The notes: generated from the letters alone by a model not told the origin. DNA of 64,000 bases from Antilocapra americana (GCA_007570785.1 ML664199.1:20875444-20939443); one strand, 5' to 3'. Numbered from the stretch's first letter, positions 23,590 through 36,231 are shown. Translations and numbers: made by a program.

Positions 23590-24645
23590 AGTCCACCTAC
23601 GTGTCCTTCTCTGGACCTGCACTCTTGAGGCGCTCATCCTTACTCCCATGGCTTAGATACCATTTACGTGCTGATGACCCCAAGCACTCATCTCTAGCAC
23701 CTGCCTCTCTTCCACGCTCCCACTGCTTATCATTTAATCTCCATGTTAGCCTGCTTAACACAGAACACTTGGTTTCCATTAGCCTCAACTTTGCAAATTT
23801 CTCCTGGCTGCAATGTGTTTCATCTCAGTAAGTATCAGCATTACCATCATTCAGCTGCTTAGACCAAGAATTCTCAATTCATCCTTGATTACTCTCTTTC
23901 ACATAAAACATCCAGCCCTGTCAGCAGTCTGTGCTGGCTGTACCTTCAGGCATGTATCCCAAAGTTGATCCTTCTTTCCATCCCTGCCTTCCCACTTCTA
24001 GTCCCTATCACCATCATCTCTGGACTGCCTTTCGGCATTAGCCCCACAGCTGGTTTTCCTGCTTTCACTCTCATCTGCTTACAATGTATTGTCGGTCCAG
24101 CAAACCAATGGAGTTTCAAAAAGATAGATCGAATCATGGCACATTTTCCAATGAGTTTCATCACATTCAGAATAAATCCAAAGACCTATCAGGGCCCATA
24201 AGTCCCCATATGATTTGGCCTCTGATTCTCTCTCCAATCTCATTGCTTATCTCACTTCCCAGTGACCCCAGGGTTCCATCCCACTGGTTTCTTGGTAGCC
24301 CTCAGACCCCACGCAGTGTAGCCTTTTATCATTGCTGCTTCCTCTTCCTGGAATGCCTTTATCCTCCACAGGGAGCCAGGTGCAGACCCTGCTTCCTCCG
24401 TTTATTCCCGGTACTGCTCCCAGCTCACCAGCTCAGATAGAACATCTTTGCCCACTCCCATGCTGCTCTGTTTCCCAGCTTAGTTTTTCTCCATAGCAGT
24501 TATCACTATTAATTGTTTTTTTATGGTATATTGTCTGTCTCAATACTATAATATGAAGGCAGGAACTACTTTTCTGTTTCCTGGCATGTAGTAGGCACAC
24601 AAAAATTTTTTGAGCAAATGAATAGTTGTTGAATAAATATAAAGT
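23590..24645 (+). mobile_element. LINE2 fragment with degraded reverse-transcriptase end
   Basis: The plus frame around 23650-23700 reads RYHLRADDPK, where L2 reverse transcriptase has the YADD catalytic box; the tyrosine has become arginine. Downstream, CATCCTTGATTACTCTCTTTC, CAGCAGTCTGTGCTGGCTG, CTTCCTGGAATGCCTTTATC, GAAGGCAGGAACTAC and GTAGTAGGCACAC follow the L2 order to the 3' end. About 1 kb survives, with stops and frameshifts. Confidence 0.8.
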
Positions 24646-25644
24646 ATTTGTTAAGCCTGATTTTATTCATTTATTGTGTCCCTTTTCTCTCTGTTTCTGC
24701 TATCCTCATCATGAAACTATGTCATATTTCAGCCTTGACTTTGTTTAAAAAAAATGTTTTAACCAGAAAACAATGTAGATGATACAGGAAACTGTGACAG
24801 TGTTCACTTTAAATTATAAATCTTGACCCATTATACCTTCTATCTGGCATATTATCATTAGCTTAAGATAATTTAGGTATTGGCTGAATTTTTTAAAGGT
24901 TGCATTTTTTAAAGATTTCCTTAGAGATACAGATTCCCATCAAAACCAAGTACAAAAAGGCCATGAAGGAGAGAAATACAGACAGAAAGACAGAATATGA
25001 ATATTTATTTCCTCCAGTGCTTTCTGAATAATTCCCATTCAGTCCTTGTGGAAACTAGATCAATTATTTTCATGTTTTCCATGACCCACTTCAACCCAAT
25101 GCCTGGTCAAAACTGGAGCTAGCTTTTCTGATAGATGTTAATAGAAAGTTAGCAGACAATTGTGGAGATAAAAAAGTGAAGTTGGGAATGAAAGCAAGAT
25201 GGTAGGCAGGAGTAAGCTGCGCTGCACAAGCATCTATGCATCAATAACCCTGGAAGAAAGATGGGGGCATTTGGTTCCTGGATTCCCAGCCGGTCTTCCC
25301 TGTCATCCCAGTTCACCTTATGGTCTACTCACCTTCTTGCTGTGCTTGCTTCTGAGATGACAGACAAGTAATTACAGCACATGCTTCTGCTTTCTTGCCC
25401 ACTGGGGTACAAGTAAAGATGAATATCTAGGACAGTCCTATCTTTAGGGTCAGTCTTTCCCTGGTATTTTGATTGTTCTTTGTGTTTATTTGCTATTAGG
25501 AAATTCTTAAAGATCAGTTGTAAGTAATATCAAAGTGGACCTATGCAGAAAGTTCTAGAAAATCTGTTCCTCCCTTGGGGAATCCTTTACCTCTAGCAAA
25601 GGCAGGTGATTCTGTGGTGGTTGGACCTGACTTTTAATATATAT
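24646..25644. other. Non-repetitive stretch
   Basis: No gene or clear repeat. Confidence 0.35.
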
Positions 25645-25828
25645 TGGGCTTACCTGGTGACTCAGATGGTAAAGAATCTGCCTGCAATGTAGGAGACATG
25701 GATTGGGAAGATATCCCGAAGAAGGGCATGGCTGCCCACTCCATGAAGAATTCCCATGGGCAGAGGAGCCTGGCAGGCTATTATCCATGGGGTTGCAAAT
25801 ACTTGGACACAACTGAGCAACTAACTTT
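25645..25828 (+). mobile_element. Bov-tA SINE, slightly deleted
   Basis: TGGGCTTACCTGGTGACTC, AAGAATCTGCCTGCAATG, a shortened middle around GGAAGATATCCCGAAG, then GAGGAGCCTGGCAGGC and ACACAACTGAGCAAC. The B-box stretch between ACATGG and ATTGGG has been lost, so pol III promotion is unlikely. Confidence 0.9.
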
Positions 25829-26063
25829 ATTTAGTGACCATGATTTCAAGCAACCTACTAAGGTGTTGTTTAAGTAACTATCTAGGTTTTATAACATCAT
25901 TTAAACTAATCTGAAGGGTTGGTGGAGAGACCTCAAGAGTTAGTGAAAACAAATTGTAAGATTTTTAAAAATGCAGTTTATTTTCACTCACAAAATCTTG
26001 AAGTTAATAAGGTATTTCAAGTAGAAATCCTGCCAGATCGAAAAGACAGGAGTTGGTTATTAC

Positions 26064-26282
26064 TGGGCTTCCCTGGTGGCTCAGGTGGTAAAGAATCTGC
26101 CTGCCTGCAGGAGACTTGGGTTCAATCCTTGGGTCAGGAAAATACCCTGGAGGAAGGAATGGCAACCCACTCCATTGTTTTCACCTGGAAAATTCCATGG
26201 ACAGAGGCTTGTGGTTTACAGTCCATGGAGTCACAAAGAACTGGACATGACTGAGTGATTAACACACACAGATACACACACC
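26064..26282 (+). mobile_element. Bov-tA SINE with CA-rich tail
   Basis: GGGCTTCCCTGGTGGCTC, GGGTTCAATCCTTGGG, GGAATGGCAACCCACTCC and CTGGACATGACTGAGTG, then a tail of (AC) dinucleotides to about 26282. Both pol III boxes are close to the family form. Confidence 0.93.
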
Positions 26283-26399
26283 CATCTATATACAAATGAT
26301 GATGCTAAAGTACTAAAAAAAAAGAAGTGTTGAATTAAGGAGGTTAATAATAATGTCCTCCCTAAAATCTTATTTTTTGGATTGATATGTGTGTGTGTC

Positions 26400-27640
26400 C
26401 CAAGCAAAGTAATGCTCAAAATTCTCCAAGCTAGGCTTTAACAGTACATGAACTGAGAAATTCCAGATGTTCACGCTGAATTTGGAAAAGGCAGAGGAAC
26501 CAGAGATCAAGTTGCCAACATTCATTGGATCATAGAAAAAGGGACAGAATTCCAGAAAAACGTCTACTTCTGCTTTATTTACTGGGTCAAAGCCTTTGAC
26601 TGTGTGGATCACAACAAATTGTGGAAAATTCTTCAAAAGATGGGAATACCAGACCACCTTACTGCCTCCTGAGAAATCTGTATGAAGGTCAAGAAACACA
26701 GTTAGAACTGAACATGGAACAACAGACTGGTTCCAAACTGGGAAAGGAGTACATCAAGGCTGTATATTGTCACCCTGCTTATTTATCTTATATGCAGAGT
26801 ACATCATGAGAAATGCCAGGCTGGTTGAAGCACAAGCTGAAATCAAGATTGCTGGGAGAAATATCAGTAACCTCAGATATGCATATGACACCACCCTTAT
26901 GGCAGAAAGCGAAAAGGAACTAAAGAGCCTCTTGATGAAAGTGAAAGAGGAGAGTGAAAAAGCTGGTTGAAGACTCAGCATTCAAAAAATTAGTATCAAG
27001 GCATTTGATCCCATCAATTCATGGCAAATAGATGAGGGAACTGTGGAAACAGTGAGAGACTTTATTTTCTCAAGGCTCCAAAATCACTGCAGATGGTGAC
27101 TGCAGCCATGAAATTAAAAGATGCTCCTTGGAAGAAGAGCTATGACAAACCGAGACAGCATGTTAAAAAGCAGAGACATTACTTTGCCGACAAATGTCTG
27201 TCTAGCCAAAGCTATGATTTTTCCAGTAGTCATGTATGGATGTGAGAGTTGGACCATAAAGAAAGCTGAGCATCAGAGAATTGATGCTTCTGAACTGTGG
27301 TGTTGGAGAAGACTCTTGAGAGTTCTTTGGACATCAAGGAGATCAAACCAGTCAATCCTAAAGGAAATCAGTCCTGAATATTCATTGGAAGGACTGATGC
27401 TGAACTCCAATACTTTGGCCACCTGATGCAAAGGACTGACTCATCAGAAAAGACCCTGATGCTGATGAAAGATTGAAGGCAGGAGAAGTGGATGACAGAG
27501 GATGAGATGATTGGATAGCATCACCGACTCTATGGACTTGAGTTTGAGCAAGCTTCAGGTCTTGCTGAAGGACCAGGAAGCCTGGTGTTCTGAAGTCCAT
27601 GGGATCACAGTCAGACATGACTGAGTGACTGAACTGAACT
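26400..27640 (+). mobile_element. BovB LINE 3' region, about 1.24 kb, the longest in the window
   Basis: Starts near GTAATGCTCAAAATTCTCC and ends GTGACTGAACTGAACT. The piece covers part of the reverse-transcriptase domain and the C-terminal region. Plus-frame blocks LSPCLF-like, LYAEYIMRNARL and AEIKIAGRNISNLRYA are visible at 26767-26970. The catalytic YADD box has become YAYD. Frameshifts split the frame into pieces at 26621-26809, 26767-26970 and 27121-27426. It is dead and 5'-truncated. Confidence 0.95.
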
Positions 27641-27644
27641 TATG

Positions 27645-27865
27645 TGTGTGTGTGAGGTGCTAAGTTGCTTCAATTGTATCCAACTCTATAGGACTGTATG
27701 GGCCCTAGCCCACCAGGCTCCTTGTCTATGGAATTCTCCAGGCAAGATTACTGGAGTGGGTTGCCATGTCGTCCTCCAGAAGTCTTTCTGACCCAGGGAT
27801 CAATCCTTCGTCTCTTGTGTCTCCTGCATTGTCAGGCAAGTTCTTTATCACTATTGGATTGATCT
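27645..27865 (-). mobile_element. Bov-tA SINE, full length, antisense
   Basis: GAGGTGCTAAGTTGCTTC, CCACCAGGCTCCTTGTC, GATTACTGGAGTGGGTTGCC and TCTCCTGCATTGTCAGGC to TTCTTTATCACTATTGGATT. It abuts the BovB 3' end tail to tail, with only the TG-rich tail between them. Confidence 0.9.
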
Positions 27866-29299
27866 ATGTTAATTGAAATTATTTGTTAATTTTTATAAGC
27901 TTAGAATTACAGTAGGCCAAGAGAATTTTCAAACTTCAGATTTGGACTGATAAGTAGGAAGAGAATGTTTGAAATTAAAAGTATTTTAGAAAATCTGGAC
28001 CATGTCACTGCCCTGACAGTAGTGGTTGTTTTTGGTTATAGCTTGGGTCCTTCATGTCTATAAGCCAAGAATGTGATGTAGTTCAGTTATGATAACATTT
28101 CTGATAAAGATGAAAATAAGCTTGAATACAGCCCATACATTATTTGAAGACATTTTATTTGATTGATCTTTTTATTTTGTAGAATTACATTTCAGTTTAT
28201 GAATTTGCAAACTTTGAAGTCTTTTGTGGGTATACCTATGGGCTTATATATTTACATATCAGTTAGCTATATAGGTTTTTAAAATATAGCCCATATAGTT
28301 ATTAATTTAGTTAATACTAAGTTAACATGATGCATTCATAATATACTCTTAATTTTATTCTTTTGTATTGGAGATTTTTATGGTTTCTTTCAGATTCAGT
28401 TTTTAATCTCATCATATTTGTGTTCATTCTCTTTTGTTGTCTTTGTTTAAATGGGCATATGGCATTTAAAATTAATTAAGCACTCTTTTTCAGATGTTTC
28501 CTTGTGTTGTCATAACTATAAGAGTAAACTGAAGCATATAAAATAAGGTTCAATTTGAACTGAGTAAAATAAGTTTTGTCCTTGGCTAAAATAAGTTTTA
28601 AATTCATGTTTGAGTGAGTGTATTTCATCAATATATTTGTAAGTTCCTATACATTATTCTTTTATTTAACATATTTTAGATGAATTAGGCATATTAAGCA
28701 TGTGTTAGAAACCTCCTTGAAGTTGATATAGAGATGTTTGGGGACTCCACATCCATCTTCTAATATTTAGTTCTCATGTACTCCCTAAATTTGGGAGAAT
28801 TTTGCATTGTATAAGTCATGAAAAAAATGGATATTAAAACAATTATTCTTTTTCTTCTGTGGAAATTAAACAACCAAAAAACTTTAATTCAATATTGTAT
28901 AATGCCTGAGGTTTTAAATACACAGAAGTCAGTAAAATAAAAGTGATGGTTCCTAGAGCAAGTATAATTCAGACATATTGCACCTATATATTAAAGCATA
29001 AAAGTTAACACCATATGTACAAAATACTACATGGGCACATTTGTGTCACCACTGATAAATGAACAACTCCTATAGGAGCTGTGAGCTCTTATAAGAGCCA
29101 GGATTTGAGTCTCAGATATGAGAGAGGTTTAGGTACAGTTGTGGGAATACTGCTGCATTTCGTCTGTAAATTTTAAATTTCAACTAGAAAACTAGAAGTG
29201 AAAGTTTCATTAGGGAAACAATTCTAAAAGTTCTAATTTTTATAACCACAGGGTTATTTCTGTGTGATAATTCAGTAAAGTCTCTGCCACTTATACTCT
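27866..29299. other. AT-rich non-repetitive stretch
   Basis: No gene and no recognised repeat. Confidence 0.4.
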
Positions 29300-31460
29300 T
29301 TTTGTTTATTAATTTTTTCTATAAATATTTGTTGAGAATTTATTAGGAACCAGACTACCCTAAATACTCAGATCATCAGAAAACCAGACAATAATCCTTG
29401 CCTTCATGAGGTTTATGCCCTGTGAGGAAAGGCAGACAATAAACATAACAAAGAAGTAAACTGCAAAGTATATTAAGAGGTAGTAAGTGCAATAAAAATA
29501 GACAGAAGAACAGGGTGCTGAGTGTAGAGGGTTGGTGGATACATTGGGTTATATTAAATAGGAAGATGTAAGGAGGAAGTGAGGAAGTCAGCGCAAATCA
29601 TAGATGGGAGAAGAGGGATTCAGGCAAAGCAAACAGCTGGAGCAACAGCCCAAAGGCAGAAGCATGTCTAGAGTATTCAAGGTGCCGTCTTGTGTGGTTG
29701 GAAAAGGATGAGTGAGAGGGAAATAGCAAGGAGATGGTTCAGGAAGTTAACAGGGTTTTGACTTCTACTCTGAACAAACAAATTCAAGGATTTGGTTTTG
29801 TGTTTAAAATCTTTACTTATTTTGGCTGTGCTGGGTCTTCCTTGCTGTGTGCAAGCTTTCTTTAGTTGTGGCAAGTAGGGACTACTCTTTAGTTGCAGTG
29901 GGCATGCTTTTCATTGCAGTGGCTTCTCTTGTGGAGCGTGGGCCCTAGAGCGCATGGGCTTCAGTAGTTGCAGCTCTCAGGCTTGGTTTCCCTGCAGGAT
30001 ATGGGATCTTGGTTCCTGGCCCAGGGTTTGAACCTGAGACCCTGCATTGGCAGGTGGATTCCTAACCACTGGACCTCCAGGGAAGTCCCAGTCCTTGGGT
30101 TTTGATCAGAGAAGTGACACTTGTGACTTTACTTTTGAAGGAGTCATTTGGCTTTTGTAACAATATGGGCGCTGTTTAATAGTACAGTATGGGGCTTTAC
30201 TAGAGGCTCAGAATAATCCAGGCTATAGGTTTGAACCAGGTTAGCAGTATTGGAGTAGGGTGAGAAATATATTTTGAAGCTAGAACCAAGAATATTTCCT
30301 AATGGATTGGGTGCAGGGTGTGAGAGTAAGAAGGAAACCAAAGATAACTTCAAGGATTTGGCTCGAGTAGCTAACTCGAAAGATGGTGATGCTGTTGTCT
30401 TAGATGTTCAGCTTGCTGGTGAAACAGTTTTGGGCAGGAATGTTAAAAGTGCAGTGTTGAATTTGCTGAATTTTTGAGTTATCTTTTCAATATCCAAGTG
30501 GAGATGTAGTCAGTTGGATCTAAAAGTGTGGAGCTCAAGAGAAAGGTCCAGGCTGGAGATACAGATTGAGAAGCTACGAGTCTGAAAGTAGGCATCAGGG
30601 GGGCAGGTGTGGATGGAGAAGAGAATAGGGCCAGAGAATGAGCCCTGGAGCACTCGGACACTAAGAGGTCAGAGGAAGGAGGAAGCATATGCAAGGGAGA
30701 CTGAGAAAAAAGATCAGTGAGCGGGGAGAAAAATGACCAGCTGGACCAAGGGTTGCTGACAGATGAAGTCATATGAGGACTGAGCATTGACCTCTGCATT
30801 TAGCAGCATGGAAGTCACGGGAGACCCTGGTAACGCAGTTTCAGTGCAATAGTAGGGACAGAAGCTTGATTGTAATGGGTTCAAATGAAAAAAATGGAAA
30901 ATATGTTTATGCACAATTCTTTTATATATTTTGCTGGAAAGGGTAGCAAAGATAAGGGATGATACTTGGTGGGATCATGAGGTCAGGAAAGTGACACGCT
31001 GGCAGGCAGTTAACAACCGGTTCTCTGAGGAGAAAAACAAGTTTGATTTCTTGCTTTTGCCAACTTTCATAATGTAAATACCCTCTAATTGTAGCTGATT
31101 TCACTGAATGAAGAGTTGAGATGTGTACGATGGGCTCTTGAAGGCTGACATAAGCCAGCTCTATGACACTACTGGATCAATAGAAGTTTTGCTTTGTTTT
31201 AAGATGAGAGAAAATTGACAGCTACTTTGTATGTCCTAAAAAGACTAGTTCAGTAAATGGCTAAAAATTGTTGTAGTCAAGAAAGGGATGAATTGCTGGA
31301 TTATATTTCCCCAGAGTAGCTGAGAAGGAATGTCATCCAGTACAGAAGTAGAAGGATTGGCTTTAGATAGAAATAGGTATCACTCATCTGTACTAATATT
31401 TGGAGAAGCCAGAACATATAGTGAAAATTCTGTAGGTGGTGGTTGTACAGGGAGTCTCAG
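29300..31460 (-). mobile_element. LINE2, long antisense copy split by a CHR-2 SINE
   Basis: Left part: TATTTGTTGAGAATTTATTAGG, CCTTGCCTTCATGAGG and GGCAGACAATAAACA, the reversed 3' end. After the SINE (29801-30089): GATCAGAGAAGTGACAC, ATATATTTTGAAGCTAGAAC, TTCCTAATGGATTGGGTG, ATATCCAAGTGGAGATGT, AGCCCTGGAGCACTC and GAGGACTGAGCATTGACC. The right part reaches GTCATCCAGTACAGAAGTAG. The minus frame at 30479-30799 is a degraded piece of L2 reverse transcriptase ending STWILKR. About 1.9 kb of L2 remains. Confidence 0.85.
29801..30089 (-). mobile_element. CHR-2-type SINE, full length, antisense
   Basis: TTTTGGCTGTGCTGGGTC-type start near 29819, then TTTAGTTGTGGCAAGTAGGG, GGAGCGTGGGCCCTAGAG, GGAACCTGAGACCC-like B box and CAGGTGGATTCCTAACCACTG, ending CCAGGGAAGTCCC. 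Imperfect TTTGGTTTTG / TTGGGTTTTG on the two sides may be the target-site duplication. It sits inside the long L2 copy. Confidence 0.9.
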
Positions 31461-32789
31461 GCTTATTTCTGGAACAAAAACTCACTTAAAGTTAGAAAAA
31501 AAATGAATTTTTGGAAGAATATAGTGGTAGCTCAGGAAACCCAGGCCAATTGTAGTTAAGCCTCACAAGGGGACTCATCTCTTTTCTCCTGAGTTTTAGG
31601 TACATTCCTCTCCACTTCTGGAGACTGACTTTTGTTCCTCCATTTTCACATGGCCCACACTGAGCTTTCTTGTTCAAGTGTCCAGTAGAAAGAAGCAGAT
31701 GACAAGAGAATCTAGGAGCTTAGCTCATGTCAGTCTCCACTCCTGATCCAATCAACCTAGAGCAAAGGCAGGAGCTCCTGGCCAGTTAGAAGAGATTTAC
31801 TCTCAGGGGCAGGTTCTCTAAGCAGGACGGAGCTGAGGATGAAAGAGTGGATATCTCCAGTGTGGTCACTGACACTTTGGAGCTAGTAGTGAGTGGGTAT
31901 GCTTCTGTGTCGTTTATTCATTCATTTAAAAATGTATTCGTTTATTTATTCCACAGTTATTAAAAATCTATCATGTGCCAAGCATTGTGTGCAACAGAGA
32001 CATGAAGACACATGAGAATAATACTGTCTCCTATCCTGAAAGTGTTTTTCTAAGGTGTTTATAGTCATCATTGTTATGAAAATGGCAGTGGTAATAGTAA
32101 TAATGGTTGGTTATGTCTTGAGCATATGTGGAGAACATTTTGTATTATTTGCAATACAAGTGTTTGTCATTAGTCCAAAGGCATCTTGTACCTACAAGGC
32201 ATTGTTAAAAAATCATTTATTGCCATTTTAATCTATTAGAAATGAATTATTTTTGGTAATTTTTATACTGTAAGTTTCATAGATCATTTAGTCTTTGTGA
32301 GAAAAGGAGCATGGATTAATTACTTTCATAGACTTAAAAAGATACATTACTTCATGCTGATGTTTGAGATAATTCATTTGTCTTACAAATTATTTTTTGA
32401 ATTATATAATAATATATGTACATTGTTAAAGGCTTAAACATTACAGGAGGGAATAAAGGGAAAGTTAAATCTCCCTTCCTGAGCTCTTCCCCCTTAAAAC
32501 TCCCAGTCTCATTTCCCAGAGAGAAATACTACCAATCATTTCTTATGTAGACTTTGGGAAATTTTTGATGTATATTTAACATATTCATACACACATAGAT
32601 ATAGTCTTATCTTATGCACCAAAAGTGCTTGACATTGTTCTTTGAAATTCCCTGCATATATTTCTACTTTAAGAATATTTATGGCATTGAGGTAAGAAAT
32701 AATTTGAATCCCAAGGACTAACTTTTTCCCCTGAATAGATCTGAAATAAAAACTCTAGGTAGCTATATTTTTTCTTATAGTAATAATGC
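31461..32789. other. Mostly non-repetitive stretch
   Basis: A faint antisense L2-like tail may lie at 31925-32050 (TCATGTGCCAAGCATTGTG). No gene. Confidence 0.35.
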
Positions 32790-32916
32790 AATTTTACTGA
32801 ACTGTGTTTCAGAAAAGTTATGTGAGTTGTTCATGGTTTCATGATTAACAAATGGCACAGGTGAGATTCAAACCCACACCCTTATTGTCCTGAACTGCCT
32901 TTTGTATTATTGTACG
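32790..32916 (-). mobile_element. MIR remnant, antisense
   Basis: GTTTCAGAAAAGTTATGTGAG, then CACAGGTGAGATTCAAACCC and GTCCTGAACTGCC, follow the antisense MIR pattern (gap between AAGTTA and the ATTCAAACCC box). A Bov-tA begins directly at its right end. Confidence 0.6.
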
Positions 32917-33122
32917 AGGCTTCTCTGGTGGCTCAGATGGTAAAGAATCCTCCTGCGATGCACGAGGTCCAGGTTCAATCCCTGGGTTGGAAAGATCCCC
33001 TGGAGAAGGAAATGGCTACTCACTCCAGTATTCTTGCCTGGAGAACTCCATGCACAGAGGAGCTTGTCGGGCTGCATAGTCCATGGAGCTGCAAACAACT
33101 GGACACCACTAAGTAGACTGGA
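32917..33122 (+). mobile_element. Bov-tA SINE, full length
   Basis: GGCTTCTCTGGTGGCTCAG, AGGTTCAATCCCTGGG, AGATCCCCTGGAGAAGG, TACTCACTCCAGTATTC and ACTGGACACCACTAAG. Well-kept A and B boxes. Confidence 0.94.
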
Positions 33123-35160
33123 CTGTCTCCTAGTAACCTTGCCTCTTAGTTATATATGTTACTTTTTCATGAATTAAAACAATTCTTTTTCCATGCTTTT
33201 ATGAACCTTGTTACAGTACCTGTTGGTAATGAAGATCTCACCTCTGAAGCATTATACTCTCTGTGGTAATGAAAATAACCACAAGTTTATTTCCTTGAAT
33301 TTAAAAATTTTATGTTTCCACAAATTCAGAACATTTTGCAATTTTCATTTTTGGAGTTGGTTATTTTTTAAAAATGTATTGGGACTGTATCCCTGAAGGA
33401 TAATTTCTCTCATGATCTTTGGTTGTCAAAATAGGTTGACAGATTCACTTTCCTTCCTTCCTCTATGAACAAGTAATGGTCATAGGACGAAAGAGATGCA
33501 TATTTTTAAACATCTTTAAGGCTGCATATTCTGGTGAACGATTTCTCTGCTGTTTGAGTATTTAAGCCTCAACTTTTGATATGTATGTTCCCTTTAAGAA
33601 GATAGTATCCCCCCTTCCTAAGGCTGGAAAATATAACCTTAATTCCTTCAGTGAGAATTCTGCAATTGTGATTGCAGAGAGAGAAAAGAAGGGTGGGCAG
33701 GAAGCTCTTTTTAATATTTTGAAATTGGACCATTTCTCTTTCTACCTGTAGACTATAGGGGCATCTAAAATCCATTATAGTAAAAGAGCATTTGTTTTTA
33801 AGGCCAATGTCACCAGATATATAACATTTTTGTAATATTATGTTTATATTGCAGTTTTGTTTTGTTTTTCTTTTGGTCTTCTGTGTTTGCATAGTTTCCT
33901 GAGAAAATTTTCTTTTGCAAACTTAGACATGTTCATGTTAAAGAGAATACACCTCTCTTTAATGATTAAGATATTAATTTGCAGCTATAAAAATTGAAAA
34001 TCAATAAAATGTCATCCTTGCTGTGGGAGGTAAAAATATCCACTAGGTAATATGGAAAGTGAATAATGTTATCTTTGCATCTTGCCTGGGCATTCCTTTC
34101 CTCTCTTAACCAGATGTACTTACTGCTCTCTCTTCCCAGCAAGTCAGCTACATTTAATGAGAGCCAAGTGTTAAGCAGCAATGAAGGTGCTGGGGGTAGT
34201 TACAAAAGAACTAGGAAATAAGGATAATACTCTGGAGGAATTTATAGTCTAATTTCCTTTGTTTCCCCTTGTTTTTCACATTTGATCTCTTTCTTTTATT
34301 CCATTTAATTTTTCACTGTGTGAAGGTGTCAAAGGAACATGTGGGTTCCATGTTCCTTTTTTTCCCCTTTATGTTTTCTTTATTCCATTCAGGGATAAGG
34401 CAGTACTTTTTATTTTTATTTCTAACATTTTAAAATACTAGGGCCACATGGTAGATGATTATGCAAAGTAAGATCATAAATATTGTAAACACAACTTTAT
34501 AGGTGCTCACAACACCATAGGTATCCACATATATGGGTAAAAAATTACATATGTAAAATGCTGTAGGCCTAGGGATAGCTATGTATTTTAATAATTAAAA
34601 TGCACATTTATAAGTAATCTATATTAAAATGATCAAGTTGAGTGGTATTACTGATTAAACATCATAACTGTTAATATATATTTATTCTTAGTCATTTAAA
34701 ATACAGTTAATTTTACAGACTTCTCCTAAAAGTGCTGGTAAAAAGCACAAGTAAATGATCCTGAAAATACTCCATATACACTTATAGACCTGGAGGAATC
34801 ACAACTAAGACTTTATCTTACACTTAGCATTTCAATATTCTATTTCCATTTTTACCATTGACATTCCTTAAATCTGTTTTTGGTGGTTGAAAGAAAGACA
34901 AATTAAGTAAAATAATTGCTAGTTAAGTAAAATATATATCTTTTACAAACATTTTGAACAGCTTAACAATGTCCTTGATGAAGCAAATGTACACCCAAAT
35001 GAAAGAATAAAAACAAATCTCTCTCTTTTTCATACTCATTCTTTCTCATTTTATCAGTGGAAAGAAGCAGAAAGGACTGATGGGGTGGGATGATGACTCT
35101 ACAAACTGAAAGATTCTTAACACCCCAGTAAATGCCTTTCCTCGTGCCAAAGGTGCTCTG
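33123..35160. other. AT-rich non-repetitive stretch of 2 kb
   Basis: No gene and no recognised repeat. The minus frame 33569-33892 (107 codons) has no known domain. Confidence 0.4.
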
Positions 35161-36231
35161 TTCAGTTCAGTTCAGTCACTCAGTCATGTCTGACTCTCTG
35201 CGACCTGATGGACCGCAGTAGGCCAGGCTTCTCTGTACATTACCAACTCCTGGAGCTTGCTCAAACTCATATCTGTTGAGTCGGTGATGCCATCCAACCA
35301 TCTCATCCTTTGTTCTCCCCTTCTCCTCCTGCCTTCAATCTTTTCCAGCATCAGGGTCTTTTCCAATGAGTCAGTTCTTTGCATCAGGTGGCCAAAGTAT
35401 TGGAGTTTTAGCTTCAGCATTAGTCCTTCCAATGAATATTCATGACTGATTTCCTTTAGGATTGACTGGTTTGATCTTCTTGCAGTGCAAGGGACTTTCA
35501 AGAGTCTTCTCCAACATCACGGTTCAGAAGCATTAATTCTTCAGTGCTCTGCTTTATATGGTCCAACTCGCACATCCATACATGACTACTGAAAAAGCTA
35601 TAGCTTTTACTAGACAGAACTTTATCAGTGAAGTAACGTCTCTGCTTTTTAACATGCTGTCTCTGTTTGTCATAGCTCTTCTTCCAAGGAGCAAGCATCT
35701 TTTAATTTCACGGCTGCAGTCACCACCTGCAGTGATTTTGGAGCTTGAGAAAATAAAGTCTCTCACTGTTTCTGCATTTATTTGCCATGAAGTGATGGGA
35801 CCAAATGCCATGATATTAGTTTTTTGAATGCTGAGTCTTCAACCAGCTTTTTCACTCTCCTCTTTCACTTTCATCAAGAGACTCTAGTTCCTTTTCGCTT
35901 TCTGCCATAAGGGTGGTGTCCTGTGCATATCTGAGGTTACTGATATTTCTTCCGGAAATCTTGATGCCAGCTTGTGCTTCAACCAGCCTGGCATTTCTCA
36001 TGATGTACTCTGCATATAAGATAAATAAGCAGGGTGACAATATACAGCCTTGACGTACTCCTTTCCCAGTTTGGAACCAGTCTGTTGTTCCATGTCCAAT
36101 TCTAACTTGCTTCTTGACCTGCATACAGATTTCTCGGGAGGCAGGTAAGGTGGTCTGGTATTCCCATCTTTTGAAGAAATTTCCACAGTTTGTTATAATC
36201 CAACACAGTCAAAGGCTTTGGTGTAGTCAAA
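35161..36231 (-). mobile_element. BovB LINE 3' region, antisense, about 1.07 kb
   Basis: Starts TTCAGTTCAGTTCAGTCACTC (reversed terminus) and runs to CAAAGGCTTTGGTGTAG. The minus frame 35852-36124 shows GKGVRQGCILSPCLF, LYAEYIMRNARL and SGRNISNLRYA of the reverse transcriptase. The YADD box has become YAQD, so the copy could not be active. It shares many diagnostic bases with the copy at 26400 and points the opposite way. Confidence 0.95.
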
